Below, one piece after another: positions 33,508 to 41,218 of a stretch of 64,000 nt of DNA. The notes beneath the pieces were generated by a model that was given only the letters and a program-made list of their open reading frames with translations, had not been told where the DNA came from and did no database searches. The stretch is from CADCWK01 sp035944555. Lineage in GTDB: Bacteria > Chloroflexota > Chloroflexia > Thermomicrobiales > UBA6265. The stretch is from the NCBI GenBank assembly GCA_035944555.1, contig DASZAY010000008.1, positions 186,001 through 250,000 on the forward strand. The letters run 5' to 3'. The number at the start of each line of letters is the position of its first letter. The stretch's first letter is position 1. The translations under genes and the position numbers were made by a program.

Positions 33508-34335
33508 CTACGCTATCGTGCCGACCGCCTCGGCTATCGCCTGCCGCAGCGACACATGGAGCGCCGGCCCAGCGGCGATGACCTCGATCCCGTAGAGATC
33601 GAACGGGTCGCCGGCGTAATTGGTCACCACCCCACCCGCTTCGGCGACGATCAGGCCACCGGCGGCCATGTCCCACGGCTTGAGGTGGCGCTCGTAGAAC
33701 CCGTCCAGGCGCCCGGCCGCCGTCCAGCACAGGTTCAGCGCGGCCGCGCCATCGCGCCGCACCCCCTGGCAGGCGTCCATCAGGCGGTTCCAGATGGCCA
33801 GTGCCTCATGGCGCGACGACGGGTCGTACGGGAAACCGGTCGCCAGCAAGCTTCGGAGCAACTCGTCTCCGGTCGTGACCTGGATTGGCGCACCGTTCAT
33901 CTCGGCCCCACGGCCCCGCTCGGCCACGAACAACTCGTCCCGCATCGGGTCGTAGACGACGCCGAGGACGGCCTGCCCCGCATGCTCCAGCGCAATGGAG
34001 ACCGCGAAATGGGGATAGGCGTGAGCGTAGTTGGTCGTGCCGTCCAGCGGATCGACCACCCAGGAGTAATCCGCTCCTTCAGCGCCTCGCGTGCCTTCCT
34101 CCCCAAGAAAGCCATGATCCGGGAAGGCCGTCCGGATGCGGCCGGAGATCAGCTCCTCCGACGCCCGGTCCGCATCCGTCACGAGGTCAATGACCCCCTT
34201 GTATGCGACCTGCCGATCTTCGTTCAGCCGGCCGCGGAGGATTGCCCCGGCATCCAGCGCCGCCCGGATCGCGACCTCGCGCGCTCCCGCCGGGAGCGCC
34301 GAGTCACCCGCCATCCCGCTCACCCCATCGCTCAT
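33508..34335 (-). CDS. Inositol-monophosphatase family protein (SuhB-like)
   Basis: 275 aa Mg/Li-dependent phosphatase. Motifs: VTDADRASEELI, the metal site FLGEEGTRG, YSWVVDPLDGTTNYAHAYPHFAVSIAL split at about 82-110, and the C-terminal KPWDMAAGGLIVAEAGGVVT (about 220). The family includes inositol monophosphatase and related sugar phosphatases. It overlaps the tsaD stop by 4 nt, so it is translated as part of the tsaB-rimI-tsaD operon. With inositol-lipid genes at 16-18 kb, a role in inositol supply is plausible but not shown. Confidence 0.9.
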   Translation of the reverse strand: MSDGVSGMAGDSALPAGAREVAIRAALDAGAILRGRLNEDRQVAYKGVIDLVTDADRASEELISGRIRTAFPDHGFLGEEGTRGAEGADYSWVVDPLDGTTNYAHAYPHFAVSIALEHAGQAVLGVVYDPMRDELFVAERGRGAEMNGAPIQVTTGDELLRSLLATGFPYDPSSRHEALAIWNRLMDACQGVRRDGAAALNLCWTAAGRLDGFYERHLKPWDMAAGGLIVAEAGGVVTNYAGDPFDLYGIEVIAAGPALHVSLRQAIAEAVGTIA

Positions 34336-35525
34336 CGCGCTGATCCCTCTCCTGTCATCAGGCCACGTCCTGTTCCGCTTGTTCCGGGCATCGGGGCCAG
34401 CTCGGCCAGCTCGGCCAGCGGCCAGCGCGGCCGTATCTCGCCGGACCAGCCGGCAGTAGCCTCACCGAGTCGCCACGACCCCGCCTCCGCGATCATCGCC
34501 GCGTTATCCGTGCAGAGCCAGAGCGCAGGGTACCGGATCTCCGGTCCCCCACCCCGGGGCCAGCGCCGCTCCACCGCCTGGACCAGCCGCTCCCGGAGCG
34601 CCGCGTTGGCCGCGACGCCGCCCGCCAGCACCAGGGAGCGGGCACCAGTCGTGGCGGCCGCCTCCACGGTCTTGGTCGCCAGGACGTCCGTCACCGCTGC
34701 CTGGAAGCCAGCCGCCAGATCGGCGACTGGCAGGTCGTCACGGAGCCGGACAGGGCGGTGGGCCGGGAACGGCGAGTCATCGACCGGCCGTGGCGCGTCG
34801 TCCTGGATGCGATACGGGTCGACCGCCCGGAGGAGCGCCGTCTTCAGGCCAGAGAAGCTGAAGTCGTTGCTTCCCGGCAACCAGGCCCGGGGAAGGTCGA
34901 ACCGGTCAGGATCTCCTCCGGACGCGGCTGCCTGGATGGCCGGCCCGCCGGGATAACCCAGTCCGAGCAGACGGGCGCCCTTGTCGAACGCCTCCCCGGC
35001 CGCGTCGTCCCGGGTCCGGCCCAGGTGGCGATACCGGCCAGGCGCCTCGACGAGGATCAGTTCGGAATGTCCACCGGAAACCAGCAGGCAGATCGCCGGC
35101 AGCGGTGGTGGTCCGGGATCGGTAATACCCGACTCGCTGCCGGCCGGGACGACTGCCGGCACCAGCCAGTTGGCGGCGATGTGCCCTTCGAGATGGTTGA
35201 CCCCGATCAGCCGCAACCCGGTCGCGAACGCCATCCCCTTGGCCGTGTTGGCACCAACCAGTAGTGCCCCGGCCAGTCCCGGCCCGGTCGTTACGGCGAT
35301 CGCGCCCACATCGGCCAGCGTCAGGCCGGCCTCATCCAGCGCGGTCCGGACGACCGGCATGATCGCCGTCACGTGTCCCCGGGCCGCCAGCTCCGGCACT
35401 ACCCCGCCGTAGGTCCGGTGCAGCGCGATCTGCGACGCGACGACGTTGCTCCGGATCCAGCGGCCGTCCTCGACGATCGCCGCTGCGGTCTCGTCGCAGG
35501 ACGTCTCGATTCCGAGGATCCTCAT
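34332..35525 (-). CDS. tsaD: tRNA threonylcarbamoyltransferase TsaD
   Basis: 397 aa, ASKHA fold. MRILGIETSCDETAAAIVED, VVPELAARGHVTAIMPV (metal-binding His), TTGPGLAGALLVGANTAKGMA, GVNHLEGHIAANWL (second His), LLVSGGHSELILV, DDAAGEAFDKGARLLGLGYPGG and LVLAGGVAANAALRERL are all family-diagnostic. It transfers the threonylcarbamoyl group to A37 of tRNA within the TsaBDE complex. An insertion of about 20 residues after GHIAANWLVPAVVP is longer than usual. Starts inside the rimI stop (4-nt overlap). Confidence 0.97.
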   Translation of the reverse strand: MRILGIETSCDETAAAIVEDGRWIRSNVVASQIALHRTYGGVVPELAARGHVTAIMPVVRTALDEAGLTLADVGAIAVTTGPGLAGALLVGANTAKGMAFATGLRLIGVNHLEGHIAANWLVPAVVPAGSESGITDPGPPPLPAICLLVSGGHSELILVEAPGRYRHLGRTRDDAAGEAFDKGARLLGLGYPGGPAIQAAASGGDPDRFDLPRAWLPGSNDFSFSGLKTALLRAVDPYRIQDDAPRPVDDSPFPAHRPVRLRDDLPVADLAAGFQAAVTDVLATKTVEAAATTGARSLVLAGGVAANAALRERLVQAVERRWPRGGGPEIRYPALWLCTDNAAMIAEAGSWRLGEATAGWSGEIRPRWPLAELAELAPMPGTSGTGRGLMTGEGSAR

Positions 35526-36238
35526 TCAGTCCCCGCCGGGAAGCCGGCGCTGGGCTCCGCTGAGCCCGTCGTCCCGGAACCGGGTCGGTCACGGTCGCTT
35601 ACACCAGCGTCATTGCCCTGAGCGACGGCCGCCCGCACGCCCGGATGGCGGCGATCCAGCCGGGTCCGGTTGCGCTCGATCATCTCTCGCGTCTCCGGCA
35701 GGGTCAGGTCCGGCGACCACATGATGTGGGCGTCCTCGTTGTTGTCGCTGTAGTACCGCTTCCGCGTGCCCTGGACCGTGAACCCGTATTTGCCATAGAG
35801 CGCCTGCGCCGGCGAGTTCGAGACCCGCACCTCCAACGTCATCCAGTGAGCGCCGCGTGCCACCGCCTGGTCGATGAGCGACAACAGCAGCAACTCGCCC
35901 AGCCCCCGGCCACGGTAGCCGTTGTCGATCCCGATGGTCGTGACGTGCGCTTCCTCGAACATGTGCCACATGCCAGCGAACCCGATGACTCGGCCATCGC
36001 CCTCGAAGTGGCGAACGAGCTGGCGGAACGGCCCGAGCGGCAGCCGGCGGACCGGCTCGCCGTCCGGTCGCGGGTCGGCGTCACGATATTCGCGGATCAC
36101 GACGTAGACGTTATGTTCAGGATCAGAAAGTTCGCGCCTGTAGGCAGCCATCGGCCACGGGTTGGCGAAGCAGCGCCGCTCGACGCGACCGACCTCGGGG
36201 ATGTCCTCCTCGCGCATGGGTTCGATACGGAATGGCAA
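35522..36238 (-). CDS. rimI: Ribosomal-protein-alanine N-acetyltransferase RimI-like (GNAT)
   Basis: 238 aa. GNAT core: FRIEPMREEDIPEVGRVERR, CFANPWPMAAYRREL (RimI-type FxNPW), the acetyl-CoA loop IDNGYRGRGLGELLLLSLID (about 127-146), LEVRVSNSPAQALYGKYGF (about 157) and RKRYYSDNNEDAHIMW. RimI acetylates the N-terminal Ala of S18. It is longer than usual (about 150 aa) because of an insertion near 55-75 and an unconserved tail of about 55 residues rich in Arg, Gly and Pro. Its position between tsaB and tsaD is a common arrangement. It starts at the ATG ending at 36238. Confidence 0.92.
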   Translation of the reverse strand: MPFRIEPMREEDIPEVGRVERRCFANPWPMAAYRRELSDPEHNVYVVIREYRDADPRPDGEPVRRLPLGPFRQLVRHFEGDGRVIGFAGMWHMFEEAHVTTIGIDNGYRGRGLGELLLLSLIDQAVARGAHWMTLEVRVSNSPAQALYGKYGFTVQGTRKRYYSDNNEDAHIMWSPDLTLPETREMIERNRTRLDRRHPGVRAAVAQGNDAGVSDRDRPGSGTTGSAEPSAGFPAGTE

Positions 36239-36310
36239 CGGGCTGTTCCTCGGTTCTGCGATGGATGCTGACCAGTGGGCGAGGCGGGGTCGTCCCGCTC
36301 AACGCTCGCA

Positions 36311-36326
36311 AGTATCGGCCGATACT
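36311..36326. promoter_or_regulatory. 16-bp perfect palindrome in the tsaB-rimI gap
   Basis: AGTATCGGCCGATACT, in the 118-nt space between tsaB and rimI. On the minus strand the hairpin GGGTCGG-ttgggtt-CCGACCC lies immediately before it. It may be an operator or a processing or termination hairpin. Confidence 0.35.
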
Positions 36327-36356
36327 GGGTCGGAACCCAACCGACCCCCGATACCC

Positions 36357-37103
36357 TCACCCCGGCGCGTGGGCCGGACGGGCAGCGCTGTGCAGATAGA
36401 CGGCGTCCAGGGTCGCCGGGTCGTCGATATCGCCACGCACCCAGCGCGCCCGGGCAACGGCGGCAACGCTGGCGGGTCGACGGTCGCGCGGCCCGGCCGG
36501 CGGCAGCCAGAGATCGAGACCCGCAAGGGCGTCCTCATAGGGACGCAACTGGTCGTCGGACACCTCCCCGATCAGGGTGAGAGGACCGGCGATGGACCCG
36601 AGATGGGCGACCAGATCCTCGACGCTCCCGTTGGCAGCTTCCCCGACCGCGACCGGGTATCCGGGCGTCTCGTCTGGATCGGGCGCCCGGAACGCGCGTC
36701 GAACCACACGCCCTCTCCCGGCTGCGACGACGCCGACCGCCGTTCGCCCCGGAGCGAGCACGGGCAGGACCGTCGCGGCCAGCGTGTCGACGCCAATCAA
36801 TGGCAGGTTGGCCCCAAGCGCCAGGCCCTTGGCCGTCCCGAGTCCGGCACGCAGTCCGTTGAACGGTCCCGGGCCAACGGCGACGGCCACGGCGGCGAGC
36901 TCAGCGACCGCGATTCCGACCCGCTTGAGCAGAACCTCGACCGCGTCGAGCAGGACCGCTGACTGCTGCCGTCCCGCCTGCCAGGCAATCTCTGCCGTCC
37001 GCTCACCATCGGACAATGCAACGCCAAGCCGCTCCGACGAGGTGTCGAGCGCGAGGATCCATAGGCCCGGAGTATGGACAGGGGCGTTAACAGTTGGCAT
37101 CAT
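36357..37103 (-). CDS. tsaB: tRNA threonylcarbamoyladenosine biosynthesis protein TsaB
   Basis: 248 aa, ASKHA-fold TsaD partner. WILALDTSSERLGVALSDG, RQQSAVLLDAVEVLLKRVG, AVGPGPFNGLRAGLGTAKGLALG and PLIGVDTLAATVLPVL are the expected motifs; it lacks the metal-binding His residues of TsaD, as TsaB does. First gene of the minus-strand run. ATG ending at 37103; a second ATG is the next codon. It is divergent from the ugpA-type gene. Confidence 0.93.
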   Translation of the reverse strand: MMPTVNAPVHTPGLWILALDTSSERLGVALSDGERTAEIAWQAGRQQSAVLLDAVEVLLKRVGIAVAELAAVAVAVGPGPFNGLRAGLGTAKGLALGANLPLIGVDTLAATVLPVLAPGRTAVGVVAAGRGRVVRRAFRAPDPDETPGYPVAVGEAANGSVEDLVAHLGSIAGPLTLIGEVSDDQLRPYEDALAGLDLWLPPAGPRDRRPASVAAVARARWVRGDIDDPATLDAVYLHSAARPAHAPG

Positions 37104-37208
37104 TGATCCTGAACCAGCGAGATACGGGACCGGTCAGGGGTGACCGGTAGCGCTCCACAAGCGCGACGAGCGCGACGTTCGAGCTGCCTCGCCGAGGACC
37201 ACGTCAGT

Positions 37209-37225
37209 TTAACGCCCGATTTACA
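37209..37225 (+). promoter_or_regulatory. Candidate PhoP-type box upstream of the ugpA-like gene
   Basis: TTAACG-CCCGA-TTTACA: two hexamers 11 bp apart, same orientation as the gene, 81 nt before its ATG. It matches the tract in front of phoX (TTGACA-CCCGA-TTTACC) at 14 of 17 positions, including ten consecutive bases. Confidence 0.55.
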
Positions 37226-37306
37226 TCGCCTCGGCAGCCATGCGTCATGCTCCCGTCGCACATCCGGCGGACGACCGATTGCCCCACGCGAAGCTCAGGG
37301 AGTGTC

Positions 37307-38359
37307 ATGCTTCAAGAGAACGATCCGACCGTGTCCCGGTCCGCCACCGGAACCGGCAAGGCCGGTGGCCAACCAGGCGGTGCTGACGCCGCCTCGGCCC
37401 GGCCCAGCGGGCCTCTGACCGGAGCGGAAGCGGGCGGCACTACCGCCGCGACCGCCGTCACCGGCCGTCAGTCCCGTTTTCAGAAGCTGTTCCGGAGTGA
37501 GCAGACACTGTTCCTGCTCTTTATCCTGCCGAACCTCGTCCTGTTCACGACCTTTTCGTTCTGGCCGCTGTTCTTCAACGTCTACCTCAGCCTTACTTCG
37601 TGGAACTTCCTCACTCCGACCCGGGATTTCATCGGACTGGACAACTATCGCTACCTGTTCGGAAACAACGAGTTCTGGACGGTGATGCGTACTACGCTGA
37701 TTTACACCATTGGTGCAGTTGGCGGCGCCGTCAGTCTCGGGTTGCTCTCGGCGCTGCTCCTGAATCAGAAGCTGAAGTTCCGCACGCCCGTCCGGGCAAT
37801 GATCTTCGCCCCGACCCTGCTCTCCGGCGTCGCGATCTCGATCGTCTGGTTCTACATCTTCGACCCACGCGTCGGCCTGCTCCGCGAAATGCTGGGCTGG
37901 ATCGGCGTCGGTTCGCCGCCCTGGCTGCGCGACCCGCAGTGGGCCCTGGTCTCGGTGATCATCGTCTACGTCTGGAAGAACCTCGGCTTCGCCGCCGTGA
38001 TCTACCTCGCTGGTCTGCAGGGCATCCCCAAGGATCTGTACGAAGCTGCCAAGGTTGACGGGGCCAACGCCTTCCAGCGCTTCTTTGCCGTGACGTGGCC
38101 CCAGCTCGGGTCGATCCACTTCTTCGTCATGGTGACCTCCATCCTCGGGACGCTCCAGTCGTTCGACATCATCCGGACGCTGACTGCGGGCGGACCCGTG
38201 AACGCGACGACCAACCTGATCTACTACACGTACCAGCAGTCGTTCATCAACAACAACGCCGGGCGCGGCGCGTCCGCCGCCATGGTCCTGTTCGCGGTCA
38301 TGCTGGCCGTGACCGTCATCCAGTACCGCATCTCCGAGCGGAGGACTCACTATGCCTAG
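37307..38359 (+). CDS. ugpA: Carbohydrate/glycerol-phosphate-type ABC permease (UgpA/MalF family)
   Basis: 350 aa. Cytosolic N-terminal extension of about 65 Gly/Ala/Thr-rich residues, then six helices starting TLFLLFILPNLVLFTTFSFW. Family motifs: FIGLDNYRYLFGNNEFW (about 105), RTPVRAMIFAPTLLSGVAIS, and the EAA loop DLYEAAKVDGANAFQRFFAVTWP (about 244) that contacts the ATPase. ATG at 37307 with AGGGAG upstream. It overlaps the partner permease by 8 nt. Six UgpB-like binding proteins follow, which is the reason for the symbol; the substrate is inferred, not shown. Confidence 0.88.
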   Translation: MLQENDPTVSRSATGTGKAGGQPGGADAASARPSGPLTGAEAGGTTAATAVTGRQSRFQKLFRSEQTLFLLFILPNLVLFTTFSFWPLFFNVYLSLTSWNFLTPTRDFIGLDNYRYLFGNNEFWTVMRTTLIYTIGAVGGAVSLGLLSALLLNQKLKFRTPVRAMIFAPTLLSGVAISIVWFYIFDPRVGLLREMLGWIGVGSPPWLRDPQWALVSVIIVYVWKNLGFAAVIYLAGLQGIPKDLYEAAKVDGANAFQRFFAVTWPQLGSIHFFVMVTSILGTLQSFDIIRTLTAGGPVNATTNLIYYTYQQSFINNNAGRGASAAMVLFAVMLAVTVIQYRISERRTHYA

Positions 38360-39395
38360 CCGAAACCCGCTCGCCGCCGCCCGAACCGGTTACCGCGCCT
38401 GGGCCGACCGCCAGCGTCACCTCGGGATCGCCGCCAGCGCCCCGACCGGACCGTCCGCCTCGCCCGCGGGCGACGACATCTCGCATCCAAAGCCCAGCCT
38501 GCTGTCGCGCCTCCCGTTCGACCGTCTCCTTGGCTACGCCCTGATGCTGATCCTGACGGCGGTGATGATCGTTCCGCTGTACTGGATGGTTTCCGGCGCC
38601 TTCAAGGAGTACGCCGAAATCCGCGCCATCCCGCCGGTCTGGATTCCGCAGGCTTGGCAGAACCCGTTCGGTCCGGATGCACTCGGCTTCGGGAATTTCG
38701 TCGAGGCATGGAACGCCGCGCCGTTCGGTCGCTTCTACATCAACACGATCATCATTACCCTCGCCGGAACCTCTGGTGAGCTGATCAACGGCTGCCTCTG
38801 CGCCTACGCGTTCGCCTTTCTCCGGTTCCCGTTCAAGACTGTAATCTTCGTCATCATCCTGATGGCGCTGATGATCCCCGGCGAGGTCACCACACTCCCG
38901 AACTACATCTCGATCGGATCCACGCTGCGCAGCATCACGAGCAATTTGCTTGGCGTCGAGGTCAGCGGAATCAACACGTACTGGGGCATCTTCCTGCCAG
39001 CTGTTTCAACCGCCTACGGCACCTTCCTGATCCGCCAGGCGTTCCTCGGGTTGCCGCGGGAAGTGCTCGAAGCGGCCCGGCTGGAGGGCGCCGGCCACCT
39101 CCGCCTGCTCTGGGACATGGTCATCCCGATGGCTCGCCCGGTCCTGATCACCTACGCCCTGATCTCGGCCGTTGCCCACTGGAACGCCTACCTGTGGCCG
39201 CTCGTCGTGACCCGGACCCAGGAGATGCGGCCGCTCACCGTCGGCATCTCCTACCTGTTCGATACCGAGGGCAACACCAACTACGGTGTCGTCATGGCGG
39301 CGACCTGCTTCGTCGTGCTGCCGCTGATCCTCGTCTTCATCTGGGCCCAGAAGTTCATCATCGACGGCATCGCCTCCGGCGCGACCAAGGGCTAG
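38352..39395 (+). CDS. ugpE: Carbohydrate/glycerol-phosphate-type ABC permease (UgpE/MalG family)
   Basis: 347 aa. N-terminal cytosolic stretch of about 60 residues, then GYALMLILTAVMIVPLYWMV and five more helices. Family features: FVEAWNAAPFGRFYINTIII, FVIILMALMIPGEVTTLPNY and the EAA loop EVLEAARLEGAGHLRLLWDMVIP (about 236); the C-terminus FIWAQKFIIDGIASGATKG is typical of UgpE/MalG. Overlaps the ugpA-like gene. A weak hairpin (GGGACCA/TGGTTCC) lies in the 191 nt before the first binding-protein gene. Confidence 0.9.
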   Translation: MPSRNPLAAARTGYRAWADRQRHLGIAASAPTGPSASPAGDDISHPKPSLLSRLPFDRLLGYALMLILTAVMIVPLYWMVSGAFKEYAEIRAIPPVWIPQAWQNPFGPDALGFGNFVEAWNAAPFGRFYINTIIITLAGTSGELINGCLCAYAFAFLRFPFKTVIFVIILMALMIPGEVTTLPNYISIGSTLRSITSNLLGVEVSGINTYWGIFLPAVSTAYGTFLIRQAFLGLPREVLEAARLEGAGHLRLLWDMVIPMARPVLITYALISAVAHWNAYLWPLVVTRTQEMRPLTVGISYLFDTEGNTNYGVVMAATCFVVLPLILVFIWAQKFIIDGIASGATKG

Positions 39396-39586
39396 CGTGA
39401 TATTGCCGGTGGAGAACGACGCTGACCGGGACCACTTTATGGTTCCGGCCGGTGTCCTTTCGGCCGAACGGTCCTGATTGAACATATTCATCACCTCCGC
39501 CCGTACCCAAGACGGGCCAAAGACGTTAACCTTCCGGCACGCGCGACGCCGCGTGGATCACACTCAACCCAAGAGGAGTAACGACC

Positions 39587-40972
39587 ATGTCCATGATGTC
39601 TCGCCGCCGCCTCGTCCAGACTGGCGCCGGTGCCGCCGCCGCTGGAGCGGTCGCCCTCCATCCGAAGGCCAGCCGGGTCTTCGCTGCTCCCAACCAGATC
39701 AACCGCCAGAGCGCCACCGAGATCAACTTCTGGTACGGATTCACGGGCGTCCTCGGCGACCGGATGCAGGACCTGATCGCCCGATTCAACGAGACCAACG
39801 GCCAGGGCATCACGGTCACCGGCCTCCAGCAGGGCAACTACGAGGAGACGGCCCAGAACCTGACCCTCGCGCTGCAGGACGGGACCAACCCGGACATCGC
39901 CCTGATCTCCGACGTCTGGTGGTTCCGCTTCTACCTCGCCCAGGCGCTGCTGCCGCTCAATGACCTGATCGCGGCCCGCGGCTTCCCGATTGACGACATC
40001 GTGGATTCGTTCCGCTACGAGGGAGTCCGTAAGGGCGAGCAGTACTGGATGCCGCTGGCTCGCTCCACGCCGCTCGTCTACTGGAACACCGACATGTGGG
40101 GCGCCGCCGGTGTCACTGAGTTCCCGGGTACCTGGTCCGAGGTCGAGGCGATCGCCCCGCAGCTCAACGATGAGAGCCAGCAGGTCGTCGCCTTCTCGCT
40201 GCCGCCCGCGACCGACTACCTCGCCTGGCCGTTCCAGGGCGTCGTCTGGGCCCACGGCGGCGCCTACAGCGACCCGGACTTCACCATCCGCATCGACGAG
40301 GAGGGCGCCATCAACGCCGGCAACCTCTACCTGCGCGGCGTCCAGGACGGCTGGATGTACAACGCCGACAACCAGGTCAACGACTTCTCCAGCGGCTTCT
40401 CCGCCATGATGATCGGCTCGACCGGCACCCTGGCCGAGATGCGCAACCTGACTGCCGAATCCGGGATCAAATGGTCGACCGCGTTCCTGCCCCAGCAGAA
40501 CGAGGGAATCGAGCAGGTCTGCTCCACGGGCGGCTCTGGCCTCGGCATCATGGCCAGCATCCCGCCCGAGCGCCAGGAGGCGGCTTTCGCCTTCGTCGAG
40601 TTCATCTCCTCCTACGACGAGGCCGTCGCCTGGTCGCAGGGCACCGGCTACATGCCGATCCTGAAGTCGGCCATCTCCGGCCCGGAGATGGAGCAGTTCT
40701 TCCAGGAGAACCCGACCAGCCGGACTGCCGTGGATCAGCTCCAGTTCACGAAGGCGCAGGACAGCGCTCGCGCCTTCATCCCCGGAGGCGACCAGATCAT
40801 CTCGGGCGGCATCTCCGAGATCTTGGTCAATGGCACCGATCCGGCCCAGGCGTTCGCCGCAGTCGCCGAGGAGCTCCGGACCGAGGCCGCCCCGGTAATC
40901 GAGCAGGTCATCGCGCTCGAAGGGGACCTGACGAGCGGCGCCGCGACGCCGGCCGCCACCCCGACCGCCTGA
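39587..40972 (+). CDS. UgpB-like extracellular solute-binding protein, copy 1 of 6
   Basis: 461 aa. Tat signal MSRRRLVQTGAGAAAAGAVAL (about 2-22) without a lipobox Cys. The mature protein follows the UgpB pattern: INFWYGFTGVLGDRMQDLI, GNYEETAQNLTLALQDG (about 83), DVWWFRFYLAQALLPLNDLI, LARSTPLVYWNTDMWGAAG (about 160), CSTGGSGLGIMASI and TGYMPILKSAISGPEM, FIPGGDQIISGG. The YE, STP and GY-P positions correspond to ligand-pocket residues of E. coli UgpB. It ends with an Ala-Thr-Pro tail (GAATPAATPTA). ATG at 39587 with GAGGAG upstream. Confidence 0.92.
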   Translation: MSMMSRRRLVQTGAGAAAAGAVALHPKASRVFAAPNQINRQSATEINFWYGFTGVLGDRMQDLIARFNETNGQGITVTGLQQGNYEETAQNLTLALQDGTNPDIALISDVWWFRFYLAQALLPLNDLIAARGFPIDDIVDSFRYEGVRKGEQYWMPLARSTPLVYWNTDMWGAAGVTEFPGTWSEVEAIAPQLNDESQQVVAFSLPPATDYLAWPFQGVVWAHGGAYSDPDFTIRIDEEGAINAGNLYLRGVQDGWMYNADNQVNDFSSGFSAMMIGSTGTLAEMRNLTAESGIKWSTAFLPQQNEGIEQVCSTGGSGLGIMASIPPERQEAAFAFVEFISSYDEAVAWSQGTGYMPILKSAISGPEMEQFFQENPTSRTAVDQLQFTKAQDSARAFIPGGDQIISGGISEILVNGTDPAQAFAAVAEELRTEAAPVIEQVIALEGDLTSGAATPAATPTA

Positions 40973-41007
40973 CGACGTGCGTGGTCGCATCCACGCATCG
41001 TGACCGC

Positions 41008-41053
41008 TGGCTGGTGTCTCTCCTCTCCGGAGGGGCACCAGCCAATTGCTTTT
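41008..41053 (+). terminator. Intrinsic terminator after binding-protein gene 1
   Basis: TGGCTGGTG pairs with CACCAGCCA (9 bp) around an inner CTCC/GGAG, followed by ATTGCTTTT. It suggests the six binding-protein genes are not one simple transcript. Confidence 0.75.
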
Positions 41054-41093
41054 CCCGGACCGTTAACGGTTCGTTGCCCTGCCTGCCGGGGAA

Positions 41094-41110
41094 TTAACGA
41101 CTGCCTAACA
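41094..41110 (+). promoter_or_regulatory. PhoP-type repeat pair upstream of binding-protein gene 2
   Basis: TTAACG-actgc-CTAACA, again 11-bp spacing and gene orientation, 109 nt before the ATG. The palindrome ACCGTTAACGGT lies at 41059-41070, just upstream. Confidence 0.4.
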
Positions 41111-41218
41111 TAGCCGGAACGTCCATTCGGTCATGATCTCAGGCGGCTCACCCAAACCTGTGCAGTTCGACCGTCCCGGTGTGCATCAGGGCAACCGCCC
41201 GTAGCAGGAGATCCAGGC

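Noticed and set aside
39491..41038. Minus-strand open frames of about 500 codons over the binding-protein genes (also 41288-42805 and 44464-45969)
   Set aside because: They mirror paralogous genes on the plus strand, so their mutual similarity is a by-product of the sense-strand homology, not evidence for coding.
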